Numbered from the stretch's first letter, positions 1 through 7,796 are shown. The stretch is DNA of 31,515 nt from Pseudobutyrivibrio sp. UBA1225 (GCA_002309345.1 DBWZ01000008.1:1-31515); one strand, 5' to 3'. Notes: generated from the sequence alone by a model not told the origin. Made by a program: numbers and translations.

Positions 1-9
1 TCAATGGAT

Positions 10-225
10 TTAATTATCATTAGTAACTGTTACGCTTTCTCCATTAAATTCAACAACATCACCAGGATAAATCTTTTTGCCGCGGCGAGTTTCAACCTCA
101 CCGTTATACTTTACAAGTCCATCTTCGATGACTTCCTTTGCCATAGCCCCTGATTCCACAAGGTTAGCTAGTTTTAAAAGTTGGCCAAGTTTAATAAATT
201 CATCTCTAATTTGAATTTTATCCAT
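10..225 (-). CDS. yaaA: S4-domain RNA-binding protein, YaaA family
   Basis: A 71-residue protein that is almost entirely one S4 RNA-binding fold. The typical S4 pattern is visible in the middle (about residues 12-60), with the segment LVKYNGEVETRRGKKIYPGD near the centre. Small S4 proteins of this family sit between dnaN and recF in many Firmicutes and are thought to bind rRNA or ribosomal particles; the exact role is not shown by the sequence. The start ATG overlaps the dnaN stop by one base (TAATG), and an AGGAGC ribosome site lies inside the end of dnaN, so the two genes are translationally coupled. The stop is near the window edge, and recF would be expected just outside. The length is normal for the family. 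Confident in the family, less so in function. Confidence 0.88.
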   Translation of the reverse strand: MDKIQIRDEFIKLGQLLKLANLVESGAMAKEVIEDGLVKYNGEVETRRGKKIYPGDVVEFNGESVTVTNDN

Positions 226-1340
226 TAATTTGCTCCTGGCTTATTAAAGTTTACAGGTAAAATGATGTAGATGTATGAAGCTTGCTCATCTTTAATGAAA
301 CATGGGCTCTTTTCATTTAACATGTAAAGAGTTATTTCTTCATCATCAATTACCTTAAGAGCATCAAGAACGAATTTTGGATTAAATCCAATCATGATGT
401 TCTTACCTTCTTTAACAATATCTATATCTTCATTCATAGTTCCGATAAATGATGAAATAGTAAGTGACATTGTGTTATCTACTGCATTAACAATGATTGG
501 TTTTTTATCACCTTCATTAACAAGAATTGTTGCTCGATCAAAGCAATCAAAGAATTCTCTTTTGTTAATTTTTATTTTTGTTTCATAATCTGCAGAAAGC
601 ATCTGTTCAATTTTAAAGAATTCACCTTCAATTATTCTTGAAACAACTGTAGTTTGATCAAATTCAAAAATTATATGATTATCTGTGACAAAGATGTTTA
701 ATTCATCATCAATACCACCATCAATAATCTTAATAACTTCGTTTAATGTCTTTTTAGGAACAATAACTTTAACATCGTTTGCTGGATTTTTAAGCTCTAC
801 ATTTCTTATAGATACTCTATGTCCATCTAAAGCTACAACTTTAAGCTTATTATCTTTGATTTCAAGAAGCTCTCCAGTCATAAGCTTGTTGTTTTCATTA
901 TCAGCAACTGAAAAGATTGTCTGTCTAATGATATCTCTTAATGTAAGTTGAGAAATAACGATTGGTTGATTTCTTTGTATTACAGGAATATAAGAGAAGT
1001 CTTCTCCAGATTTTCCAATGATATCGAATTTTGCTTTTTCACAAGTGATTGATGTTTTAAATGTAGAATCTGTTTCTATAGTAACTTCGTTTTCTGGAAG
1101 TTTTCTAACAATCTCTGAAAATTTCTTTGCATCAAGAGCAATTATTCCTCTTTCTGAAATAGTACCATCAACAATAGTTTCTATTCCTATTTCCATATCA
1201 TTTGCAGTAAGTTTAATTTTGTCTGATGATGCATCAATAAGAATACATTCAAGTATTGCCATTGTAGTTCTAGTTGGAACTGCTTTTGAAACAATATTAA
1301 CACCTTTAACAAGGTCAGCTTTTTGACAAGTGATTTTCAT
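225..1340 (-). CDS. dnaN: DNA polymerase III beta sliding clamp
   Basis: A 371-residue sliding clamp, the ring that tethers DNA polymerase III to DNA. The length and the three-domain organisation match bacterial clamps. The N-terminus (MKITCQKADLVKGVNIVSKA) and the C-terminal hydrophobic strand ending ILPVNFNK are typical; the latter corresponds to the conserved MPxR/L end next to the hydrophobic cleft that binds partner proteins. It follows dnaA on the same strand after a 271-bp AT-rich gap and overlaps the S4-domain gene by one base. An AAAGGGAGC ribosome site precedes the ATG. I could not find a convincing promoter with both boxes in the dnaA-dnaN gap, so transcription may come partly from the dnaA promoter. 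Confidence 0.97.
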   Translation of the reverse strand: MKITCQKADLVKGVNIVSKAVPTRTTMAILECILIDASSDKIKLTANDMEIGIETIVDGTISERGIIALDAKKFSEIVRKLPENEVTIETDSTFKTSITCEKAKFDIIGKSGEDFSYIPVIQRNQPIVISQLTLRDIIRQTIFSVADNENNKLMTGELLEIKDNKLKVVALDGHRVSIRNVELKNPANDVKVIVPKKTLNEVIKIIDGGIDDELNIFVTDNHIIFEFDQTTVVSRIIEGEFFKIEQMLSADYETKIKINKREFFDCFDRATILVNEGDKKPIIVNAVDNTMSLTISSFIGTMNEDIDIVKEGKNIMIGFNPKFVLDALKVIDDEEITLYMLNEKSPCFIKDEQASYIYIILPVNFNKPGAN

Positions 1341-1611
1341 TTTGAAGTGCTCCCTTTCTTAAATAAATAAAAAATAATAAATATTCTAAGTACTATTCTT
1401 ATAGGCTGTTGATATGTATATAACTGTGAAACAGCCTATTTTAAACGTAAAACCTAAAAAGTTAAATCAAGAAAATTTGTGAATTAATTATTGATAATGT
1501 ATGGATAGATTGTGAATAATTTTTGGCTATTTTATTAACTAAAAAATTATCCGCAATTGATTAACATTTAAATAACAGGTTATCCAATAACTTATCAACA
1601 ATTTATAAACA
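1341..1611. other. dnaA-dnaN spacer: DnaA boxes, AT-rich stretch, likely unwinding side of oriC
   Basis: There is no gene here. The spacer contains TGTGAATAA at 1511-1519 (reverse of TTATTCACA), TTATCCGCA at 1547-1555 and TTATCAACA at 1592-1600, all one or two bases from the DnaA box TTATCCACA. An A/T-only-like run lies at about 1359-1385. In Bacillus subtilis the unwinding element lies in this same spacer, beyond the boxes that follow dnaA; the same assignment here is inference by position. A 10-bp inverted repeat at 1401-1439 separates the AT run from the boxes. Confidence 0.65.
1401..1439. repeat. 10-bp inverted repeat in the dnaA-dnaN spacer
   Basis: ATAGGCTGTT at 1401-1410 is the exact reverse complement of AACAGCCTAT at 1430-1439, with a 19-base loop. 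It is not followed by a T run in the dnaA direction, so it does not look like a normal terminator for dnaA. It may be a structural element of the origin or a weak transcript stop. Confidence 0.6.
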
Positions 1612-2997
1612 CTAGTTAGGATTTATCTTTTTCTTTATTGTTTCAACAAGGTTTTTAGTATTTTCATCTTTATCAATTTCTTCTTCTATTTTGTTGGCTC
1701 CGTGAATGATTGTTGAATGATCACGACCTCCAAGTAGAAGACCAATTGCCTGTAAAGATGAATCTGTCATTGTGTTACAAAGATACATGGCAATTTGTCT
1801 AGGTCTAACAACTGTGCTTGATCTGTTTTTAGATGCCATTTGATCTACTGTAATATTAAAGTGTTCTGAAACAACCTCGATAATAAGCTGAGGAGTAATT
1901 TCTCTTGAAATATTTGGAGATATAAAGTTTTGTAATTCTCTTTCAGCAATCTCCATTGTAATATCAATCTTTTCAAGTCTTGAAAAAGCAATAAGTTTGT
2001 TTAAAGCTCCTTCGATTTCTCTGATGTTTGATTGAATATTCTCAGCAATGTATTTTCTGATTGATTCTTCTAGATTGAAGTTTTTCTCTTCAATCTTTTT
2101 ATTTAAAATTGCCATACGTGTTTCATAATCTGGATATCCAATATCAGCCATAAGACCCATATCGAATCTTGATTTGAAACGATCATCTAATGTTTCCATA
2201 TCTTTTGGTGGTTTATCAGATGAAATGACAATTTGTTTTCCCATTGCATGAAGAGCATTGAAGGTATGAAAGAATTCTTCCTGAGTTGCTTCTTTTCCAA
2301 TAATAAACTGAATATCATCTACCATAAGAACATCAACAGTACGATATTTATCACGGAATCTCTGCATTGCTGTAGCGTTGTTGTTTGTTCTCATGTTTTC
2401 AATAACTTCGTTTGTAAATTCTTCTGAAGTTACATATAAGATATGAGTATTTGGATTTTGATTTGCAATGTAATTACCAATAGCTTGCATTAAGTGAGTT
2501 TTACCAAGTCCTGGTCCTCCATATATATAGAGGGGATTGTAAAATTCTCCTGGTGATTCTGCTACTGCAAGAGCTGCAGTTTGAGCAAATCTATTGTTTC
2601 TACCAACGACAAAGTTTTCAAAGGTAAACTTTGGATTAATAGTAGAATTACCAATTTTTTTATTGTCGAAATTTGGTGTTTCTTCTATTTTAATGTGTTC
2701 AGTAGTTTTCTCTTGTTTGATTTGATTTGCATCTTCTTGACCAATAAAGATAATTTCATCAAATTCTTTACCAGTAATTTCAGCTATTGTTATTTTTAGT
2801 GGAGTAGTAAACTTTCTAGTGATATAGCTGATAGTCATACTTGTTTGATCACCCTGGAAGATGATGTATAATTTGTTATCTTCTATTTGAAATAATTCAA
2901 GAGGCTTAAGCCAAGAATCGAAAGATATATCAGTTATCTGATATTCGTTTTTTAAGTAGGCAAGAATTTCGTCCCATTTTTTAACAATTTCGTCCAT
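1612..2997 (-). CDS. dnaA: Chromosomal replication initiator DnaA
   Basis: A 461-residue initiator that binds DnaA boxes and opens the origin. Domain I occupies about residues 1-80, followed by a short variable linker. The AAA+ domain shows Walker A GGPGLGKTH at about 160-168 and Walker B LMVDDIQF at about 220-228. The C-terminal domain IV carries the DnaA signature GGRDHSTIIHG, which reads the DnaA box. The length is normal. The ATG is preceded by an AAAAGGGAAAA purine tract. A candidate promoter (TTGATA, 17 bp, TAGAAT) lies at 3035-3063, and a perfect DnaA box lies between that promoter and the start codon, which suggests autoregulation. The gene points away from rpmH across oriC. Confidence 0.98.
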   Translation of the reverse strand: MDEIVKKWDEILAYLKNEYQITDISFDSWLKPLELFQIEDNKLYIIFQGDQTSMTISYITRKFTTPLKITIAEITGKEFDEIIFIGQEDANQIKQEKTTEHIKIEETPNFDNKKIGNSTINPKFTFENFVVGRNNRFAQTAALAVAESPGEFYNPLYIYGGPGLGKTHLMQAIGNYIANQNPNTHILYVTSEEFTNEVIENMRTNNNATAMQRFRDKYRTVDVLMVDDIQFIIGKEATQEEFFHTFNALHAMGKQIVISSDKPPKDMETLDDRFKSRFDMGLMADIGYPDYETRMAILNKKIEEKNFNLEESIRKYIAENIQSNIREIEGALNKLIAFSRLEKIDITMEIAERELQNFISPNISREITPQLIIEVVSEHFNITVDQMASKNRSSTVVRPRQIAMYLCNTMTDSSLQAIGLLLGGRDHSTIIHGANKIEEEIDKDENTKNLVETIKKKINPN

Positions 2998-3034
2998 AAA
3001 TTTTCCCTTTTATCCACAATTTAAACTATTTTAT

Positions 3035-3063
3035 ATTCTAAACTAAATAAGGCTTTTTATCAA
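3035..3063 (-). promoter_or_regulatory. Candidate dnaA promoter
   Basis: Read on the minus strand: TTGATA at 3063-3058, a 17-bp spacer, then TAGAAT at 3040-3035, about 40 bp before the dnaA ATG. The DnaA box at 3010-3018 lies just downstream of the -10 box and could block transcription when DnaA-ATP is high. Confidence 0.6.
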
Positions 3064-3401
3064 TATTTACTATAATAATGGTGTAGGGGATTGTTAAAAT
3101 AAAAAAATGTCTTATTTTTTGAATTTGAGCCTGTTATAAGGATATTTATATTTATCCACAATGGTTTTATAAAGTTATCCACATTAATTTTCGCTATTTA
3201 CTGAATTTTTATTATTATTTTGTGGATAAATGTTTATTTTTTCTTTTTTATCAACATAGTTATCAACATCATGTAGATAAGATTTAAATTTTTTTTATAT
3301 AATTTATACCATATTTAGTGTTACTATTATTTTCTTTAAATGATATATTGTGTTTTTTACTTATCCACAGGTTAATTGAGTTTTAATTAGTGCATTTTTT
3401 A

Positions 3402-3430
3402 TTGACTTTGAAGGATTTTCCCTATATAAT
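3402..3430 (+). promoter_or_regulatory. rpmH promoter
   Basis: TTGACT at 3402-3407, exactly 17 bp, then a perfect TATAAT at 3425-3430, ending 40 bp before the rpmH ATG. It starts 33 bp after the DnaA box at 3361-3369. It probably drives rpmH, rnpA, yidD, yidC and jag. Confidence 0.85.
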
Positions 3431-3470
3431 TTCTACTGATGTTTTCATATAAAGAGGAGGTGGATATATT

Positions 3471-3605
3471 ATGAAGATGACATATCAACCAAAAAAGAGA
3501 CAGAGATCAAAAGTACACGGATTTAGATCTAGAATGAGCACAGCAGGTGGACGTAAGGTTCTTCAAGCTAGACGTGCAAAGGGAAGAAAAAAATTATCAG
3601 CTTAG
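3471..3605 (+). CDS. rpmH: 50S ribosomal protein L34
   Basis: A 44-residue protein of strongly basic composition starting MKMTYQPKKRQRSKVHGFRS and ending in the Lys/Arg-rich tail GRKKLSA, the standard L34 pattern and length. L34 is a small component of the large ribosomal subunit. A strong ribosome site (AGAGGAGG, 3453-3460) lies 10 bp before the ATG. It is the first gene of the operon that reads away from oriC. A short hairpin at 3611-3624 directly after the stop may reduce read-through into rnpA, matching the usual excess of L34 over RNase P protein. Confidence 0.97.
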   Translation: MKMTYQPKKRQRSKVHGFRSRMSTAGGRKVLQARRAKGRKKLSA

Positions 3606-3610
3606 GCCAC

Positions 3611-3624
3611 AGACCATGTGGTCT
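3611..3624 (+). terminator. Short hairpin between rpmH and rnpA, possible attenuator
   Basis: AGACC, loop ATGT, GGTCT, followed by TTCTTTCTATTTT. The stem is short and the T tract is interrupted, so this would be a leaky stop at best. Confidence 0.4.
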
Positions 3625-3654
3625 TTCTTTCTATTTTAAAGGAAAATTTTTGTT

Positions 3655-3993
3655 ATGGAATTTAGTGAATCTTTAAAAAAGAATAAGGACTTCACTGTTG
3701 TGTACAGGAAAGGTGTGTCAAAAGCTAATAGACAACTTGTAATGTATATCTACCATAATAATACAGATCGAAATCGACTTGGAATTTCTGTTAGTAAAAA
3801 GGTTGGAAATTCAGTAGTTAGGCATCATTTGACGAGACTGATAAGAGAAAGTTATAGACTAAACGAAGAGATGTTTAATAGTGGTTTAGACATTGTAGTC
3901 GTTGCAAGAGAAGCCTCAGCTTCCGCAACTTTCGAAGTGATACAAAAATCATTGCTTCATCTTGCAAATCTTCACAAAGTAACACGTAAATAA
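3655..3993 (+). CDS. rnpA: Ribonuclease P protein component
   Basis: A 112-residue basic protein, the protein subunit of RNase P, which helps the catalytic RNA remove 5' leaders from tRNA precursors. The family signature is seen in NRLGISVSKKVGNSVVRHHL (about residues 41-60) followed by RLIRESYRL, matching the RNR motif region; in this protein the usual R-N-R core reads VVRHHLTRLIRE. The C-terminal half VVVAREASASATF is also typical. The start ATG follows AAAGGAAAA. It lies 49 bp after rpmH and 21 bp before yidD in the standard order. Length is normal. Confidence 0.96.
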   Translation: MEFSESLKKNKDFTVVYRKGVSKANRQLVMYIYHNNTDRNRLGISVSKKVGNSVVRHHLTRLIRESYRLNEEMFNSGLDIVVVAREASASATFEVIQKSLLHLANLHKVTRK

Positions 3994-4014
3994 TTTGGAA
4001 TATGGGTTTCCATT

Positions 4015-4227
4015 ATGATGAAGAAGTTTCTTATATTTTTAATAAAGTTCTATCAAAAATATTTATCTCCATTGAAATCTACCAAGTGTCCTTATTGTCC
4101 TACATGTTCTGCATATGGTTTAGAAGCAATTACAAAACATGGTGCAATTAAGGGTGGCGCTTTGACTATTTGGAGACTTTTGCGATGTAATCCTTTTTCA
4201 TCAGGTGGATATGATCCAGTTCCATAA
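4015..4227 (+). CDS. yidD: Membrane protein insertion efficiency factor YidD
   Basis: A 70-residue protein with an amphipathic N-terminal helix and the conserved cysteine core CPYCPTCSAYGLEAITKHGA (residues 25-44), then LLRCNPFSSGGYDPVP at the C-terminus. The family helps YidC-dependent membrane insertion from the cytoplasmic face. Two ATG codons stand in a row (4015 and 4018), so the protein may start with one or two Met. The upstream ribosome site is weak (GGAATATGGG). The common family residues CRFYPTCS read CPYCPTCS here, adding a cysteine. It lies between rnpA and yidC as expected. Confidence 0.94.
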   Translation: MMKKFLIFLIKFYQKYLSPLKSTKCPYCPTCSAYGLEAITKHGAIKGGALTIWRLLRCNPFSSGGYDPVP

Positions 4228-4244
4228 TAACTGGAGGTTTTACA

Positions 4245-5510
4245 TTGAGTGAACTTTTATTAACCGCTTATAACGGTTCTATCCTTGGACCTATTGCAAA
4301 GGGTCTTGGATGGATTATGGACAAGATCTATAATTTCTTTTCATTTTTAGGATTTGGAAATATAGCTCTTACAATTTTTGTTTTTACAATTGTTGTTTAT
4401 CTTTTAATGTTTCCTCTTACATATAAGCAGCAGAGATTTTCTGTAATTAGTCGTAAGATGCAGCCTGAGATGAAGGCTATTCAGGAAAAATACAAAGGTA
4501 AAAAAGACCAAACTTCTATGCAAAAGCAGCAAGAAGAAACTCAGGCTCTTTATGATAAGTACGGTATATCTATGGTTGGTAGCTGTGGATATATGATTAT
4601 ACAGATGCCAATTCTTTTTGCACTTTATAGAGTTTTCTATAATGTTCCTGCATATATTCATTCAGTAAAAGATATCTTTACTGATGTTGTTGATGGAATT
4701 ATCAAAGCTGATGGTGTTCCTAAGATTCAAAAGATTTTTGAAGGTTTAGGAACTAAAACAATTCAACCTGATTTCACTAATAAGGATATCAACGTAGTTA
4801 AAGATTCTATCATTGATGTTCTTTATAAGTTACCTGCTTCTGGTTGGAATGAAATCAAAACTTCTTTTCCAGATTTAGCTTCAAAAACTGACGATGTTAT
4901 TAAATCACTTAAGCATATAAATTATTTATTCAATCTTAATATTTCAGATACACCACTTAATCTTATTAAGACTGGATGGGCTGACAATAAAAACTTTGCA
5001 CTTATTATTGCAGCTTTATTTATTCCACTTCTTTCATATGCTTCACAGCTTTTAAACATCAAGTTAAATCCAACTACAAATAATGGCGAGCAGTCAGATC
5101 AGATGGCTCAGCAGATGAAAACAATGAACTTTGTAATGCCACTTTTCTCATTATTCATTGCATTCTCTGTTCCTGTAGGTCTTGGTCTTTACTGGATTGC
5201 TGGTGCTGTAGTTAGATCAATTCAAATGGTATTTTTGAATAAGCATTTTGAAAAGATTGATTTGGAAAAAATTATTGAAAAGAACAAAGATAAAGCAGCA
5301 GCCAAGGCTGAAAAGCGTGGTATTCGTCAGGCTCAGATTTATGAAGCAGCTCGTATGAGCACCAAGAAATCTATGCTTGATAAAGCTAATCTTGCTAGTG
5401 ATGAAGAGCTTTTAAATAGAGCTAGCGAATTAAGATCAAATGCTAGTAAGGGCTCACTTGCTGCAAAAGCAAATCTTGTTAAAGAATTTAACGAAAAGAA
5501 TAATAAATAA
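4245..5510 (+). CDS. yidC: Membrane protein insertase YidC/Oxa1/SpoIIIJ family
   Basis: A 421-residue insertase that places proteins into the inner membrane. The start is a TTG codon at 4245 with an ATAACTGGAGGTTT ribosome site. The first membrane segment (about residues 38-60) leads into a long cytoplasmic coiled hairpin (about 60-108), then QMPILFALYRVFYN (about 118-133). A region of roughly 100 residues that the short Bacillus SpoIIIJ lacks follows (about 135-240), then further membrane segments including LFIAFSVPVGLGLYWIAGAV and a basic, Ala/Lys-rich cytoplasmic tail. The groove arginine usually found in the first conserved segment (V-R-L-x-x-x-P-L) is Tyr52 here (VVYLLMFPL). The usual Pro in the second segment (GCLPM) also differs (SCGYM). 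Confidence 0.95.
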   Translation: MSELLLTAYNGSILGPIAKGLGWIMDKIYNFFSFLGFGNIALTIFVFTIVVYLLMFPLTYKQQRFSVISRKMQPEMKAIQEKYKGKKDQTSMQKQQEETQALYDKYGISMVGSCGYMIIQMPILFALYRVFYNVPAYIHSVKDIFTDVVDGIIKADGVPKIQKIFEGLGTKTIQPDFTNKDINVVKDSIIDVLYKLPASGWNEIKTSFPDLASKTDDVIKSLKHINYLFNLNISDTPLNLIKTGWADNKNFALIIAALFIPLLSYASQLLNIKLNPTTNNGEQSDQMAQQMKTMNFVMPLFSLFIAFSVPVGLGLYWIAGAVVRSIQMVFLNKHFEKIDLEKIIEKNKDKAAAKAEKRGIRQAQIYEAARMSTKKSMLDKANLASDEELLNRASELRSNASKGSLAAKANLVKEFNEKNNK

Positions 5511-5523
5511 GGGGGAAATTAAT

Positions 5524-6153
5524 ATGGAATATATTGAATTTACAGGTAAAACTGTCGATGATGCACTTACAAATGCTACTGTAAAGCTTGGTGTTACTTC
5601 TAGTGAAATCAAATACGAAGTTGTTGAGCAAGGAAGTAATGGTTTCCTTGGTATTGGTTCAAAGGACGCTATTATAAAAGTTACTGTTGCTTCAAATGCA
5701 AATCCAAAGGATGTTGCTACTGATTTCCTTAATGGTGTTTTCGAAGCTATGCAGCTTGAGGTTAATATTACAATTGATTTTGATGAAGTTGAAAATAGTC
5801 TTTCAATTGATTTAGCTGGTCCAGAGATGGGCGTATTAATTGGAAAGCGCGGTCAAACTCTTGATTCATTACAGTACCTTACAAATCTTGCAGTTAATCG
5901 TACTTCTGAAAATTATACTAGAGTTAAAATTGATACTGAAGATTATAGACGTCGTAGAAAAGAAACTTTAGAGAATCTTGCAAGAAATATGGCTAGCAAA
6001 GTTAAGAGAACAAAGAAGTCTGTTACCCTTGAAGCTATGAATCCTTACGAAAGAAGAATTATCCATTCTGCTTTACAGAATGATAATAATGTTACAACTC
6101 ATTCAGAAGGTGAAGAGCCATATCGCTATGTAGTAATTACTCTTAAGAAATAA
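5524..6153 (+). CDS. jag: RNA-binding protein Jag/KhpB (Jag_N, KH, R3H domains)
   Basis: A 209-residue RNA-binding protein. The N-terminal Jag domain (about 1-50) shows YEVVEQGSNGFLGIGSKDA. The KH domain carries the GxxG-like loop IGKRGQTLDSLQYLTNLAVN (about 106-125). The R3H domain shows NPYERRIIHSALQ near residues 173-185. The family pairs with KhpA and affects small RNA function, cell elongation and sporulation in Firmicutes; the target is not visible here. I chose ATG 5524 with a GGGGGAAATTA ribosome site because the open frame upstream only runs through the end of yidC. It is the last gene before the terminator at 6181. Confidence 0.95.
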   Translation: MEYIEFTGKTVDDALTNATVKLGVTSSEIKYEVVEQGSNGFLGIGSKDAIIKVTVASNANPKDVATDFLNGVFEAMQLEVNITIDFDEVENSLSIDLAGPEMGVLIGKRGQTLDSLQYLTNLAVNRTSENYTRVKIDTEDYRRRRKETLENLARNMASKVKRTKKSVTLEAMNPYERRIIHSALQNDNNVTTHSEGEEPYRYVVITLKK

Positions 6154-6180
6154 GGCTTTATAAACCTCTTTTGATTTTTT

Positions 6181-6222
6181 AGGGTTAGTCTTATAATATA
6201 GACTAACCCTTTGTTACTTTTG
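6181..6222 (+). terminator. Rho-independent terminator after jag
   Basis: AGGGTTAGTC at 6181-6190 pairs perfectly with GACTAACCCT at 6201-6210, extended by one T-A pair, with an AT-rich loop and a TTTGTTACTTTT tail. It closes the rpmH-jag operon. Confidence 0.9.
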
Positions 6223-6309
6223 TAGATTAAATATTTTATAGAGTATTCTTTATCTTTTATTGAGTTTTCTTTAAAGTGTTTAATTATTGTTTTACTTTTC
6301 GGAGGTAGT

Positions 6310-7680
6310 ATGTATCACTCTGATACAATTTGTGCAATTGCAACTTCTATGAATAGTTCTGGTATTGGTATTATCAGAGTTAGTGGTGAAGAATCCATTT
6401 CTATAGTGGATTCTATTTTTCGTGGTAAAGATAGATTATGCAATTGTCAGTCTCATACTATTCAATACGGTCATATTTATGATGGCAATCAACTTGTTGA
6501 TGAAGTTCTAGTATTGATTATGAAATCTCCTCGTTCGTACACAACTGAAGATGTTATAGAGATTCACTGTCATGGTGGAATTTTAGTTTTAAAAAAGGTT
6601 TTATCTCTTCTTGTTAAAAAAGGTGCAAGAATTGCCGAACCTGGAGAGTTTACAAAGCGAGCATTTTTAAATGGACGTATAGATTTGTCTGAAGCTGAAT
6701 CTATTATGGATTTAATATCTTCAAGTTCTGAGCTTGCTATGAAAAATTCTGTTAAGCAGCTTTCTGGTTCTTTAAATAAAATCATTGTTGATTTACGTGA
6801 AAAGATTTTATATGAAACAGCTTATATTGAATCAGCCTTAGATGATCCAGAACATTATGATTTATCAGATTATCCTGATTCTCTTAAAGTTAAAGTAGAA
6901 GATATGATTTTTATTGTTGATGATTTAATTAATTCTTTTAATTCAGGTCATATTTTAAAAGAAGGTATTAACACATTAATTTTAGGTAAGCCCAATGCTG
7001 GTAAATCTTCTCTGTTAAATACTTTATCTAGAAGAGAGCGTGCAATTGTAACTGATATTCCAGGTACAACTCGAGATACACTTGAAGAACAAATTACTAT
7101 CAATGGTGTTTCTTTAAATATTATCGATACAGCTGGTATTAGAGAAACAGATGATGTGGTTGAAAAGATTGGTGTTGATAAAGCACTTGATTCAATTGAT
7201 GATGCTGATTTAATTTTATTTGTTATTGATTCATCTAGACCTCTAGATGACAATGATGAATTTATAATAAGCAAGATTTTAGATAAAAAAGTAATCATTT
7301 TACTTAATAAATCTGACCTCTCATCAGTTATTAACGAGGAAGATATATGTAAAAAGTATGATAAATCTGTTATTTCTTTTTCATCTGTCAGCCTAGATGG
7401 ATTAAAAACATTAGAAGCTACTATAACTGATATGTTTTTCTCTGGGCAGGTCAAATCAGATGATACTTTGTATATTACAAACTCTCGTCAGGCGGGATGT
7501 TTATCTAATGCAAAGACAAGTTTATTAAATGTTTTAAATTCTATTGAAAACATGATGCCAGAAGATTTCTTTTCTATTGATTTGATGGATGCTTATAATT
7601 TCCTTGGTGAAATTACAGGCGAAACAATAGAAGATGATTTAGCAAATAAAATCTTCGCCGAATTTTGTATGGGAAAATGA
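6310..7680 (+). CDS. mnmE: tRNA modification GTPase MnmE
   Basis: A 456-residue GTPase that with MnmG adds the aminomethyl-type group to U34 of certain tRNAs. The N-terminal folate-binding domain starts DTICAIATSMNSSGIGIIRV and includes IEIHCHGGILVL. The inserted GTPase domain shows GKPNAGKSS (226-234), the DIPGTTRDTLEE switch, DTAGI and NKSD. The C-terminus ends in CMGK, a variant of the family CxGK motif whose cysteine is needed for modification. The ATG is preceded by GGAGGTAGT. The TGA stop forms the first three bases of a hairpin repeat (see 7674-7726). mnmG follows 186 bp later. Confidence 0.97.
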   Translation: MYHSDTICAIATSMNSSGIGIIRVSGEESISIVDSIFRGKDRLCNCQSHTIQYGHIYDGNQLVDEVLVLIMKSPRSYTTEDVIEIHCHGGILVLKKVLSLLVKKGARIAEPGEFTKRAFLNGRIDLSEAESIMDLISSSSELAMKNSVKQLSGSLNKIIVDLREKILYETAYIESALDDPEHYDLSDYPDSLKVKVEDMIFIVDDLINSFNSGHILKEGINTLILGKPNAGKSSLLNTLSRRERAIVTDIPGTTRDTLEEQITINGVSLNIIDTAGIRETDDVVEKIGVDKALDSIDDADLILFVIDSSRPLDDNDEFIISKILDKKVIILLNKSDLSSVINEEDICKKYDKSVISFSSVSLDGLKTLEATITDMFFSGQVKSDDTLYITNSRQAGCLSNAKTSLLNVLNSIENMMPEDFFSIDLMDAYNFLGEITGETIEDDLANKIFAEFCMGK

Positions 7681-7726
7681 CATGATTTTTCAAACGAAGT
7701 GCAGAAAATATCATGTCAGGAGCAAA
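7674..7726 (+). repeat. 53-bp hairpin repeat, copy 1 (overlaps the mnmE stop)
   Basis: This copy is identical to 7744-7796. The unit folds as TGACATGAT plus TTTTC (7678-7691), a 12-base loop AAACGAAGTGCA, then GAAAA, a bulged T and ATCATGTCA (7704-7718), giving 14 paired bases. The mnmE TGA stop is the start of the left arm. Confidence 0.9.
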
Positions 7727-7736
7727 AGAAATTTGC
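7722..7736. repeat. Small inverted repeat linking the two hairpin repeats
   Basis: GCAAA, AGAAA loop, TTTGC. It begins inside the end of copy 1 and lies in the 17-bp linker between the copies. It is short and of unknown meaning. Confidence 0.5.
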
Positions 7737-7743
7737 GACGATA

Positions 7744-7796
7744 AAAATGACATGATTTTTCAAACGAAGTGCAGAAAATATCATGTCAGGAGCAAA
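7744..7796 (+). repeat. 53-bp hairpin repeat, copy 2
   Basis: An exact copy of 7674-7726, offset by 70 bp, with the same hairpin arms at 7748-7761 and 7774-7788. Both copies end in AGGAGCAAA. The exact identity implies recent duplication or active correction. Confidence 0.9.

Larger units (their letters stand above)
3001..3470. other. oriC region upstream of dnaA (DnaA box cluster)
   Basis: A 470-bp very AT-rich non-coding stretch between divergent dnaA and rpmH. Perfect DnaA boxes TTATCCACA lie on the plus strand at 3010-3018, 3152-3160, 3175-3183 and 3361-3369, and in reverse (TGTGGATAA) at 3221-3229. Near matches are TTATCAACA at 3248-3256 and 3260-3268, and TGTAGATAA (reverse) at 3272-3280. 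With the boxes in the dnaA-dnaN spacer this forms a bipartite origin as in Bacillus subtilis. The replichores therefore diverge here, and genes on either side are read away from the origin. Confidence 0.92.

Noticed and set aside
1..9. Start of recF at the left edge
   Set aside because: Expected by gene order, but no start codon or protein can be read in nine bases.
5440..5523. Longer N-terminus for jag
   Set aside because: The extension runs out of frame through the yidC tail; the Jag domain begins at MEYIEFTGK with a good ribosome site at 5524.
6948..7454. 168-residue minus-strand open frame inside mnmE
   Set aside because: It lies fully antisense to the conserved GTPase domain and has no recognisable motif.
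7674..7796. CRISPR array
   Set aside because: Only two 53-bp units with a 17-bp linker, strong internal hairpins and no cas genes.
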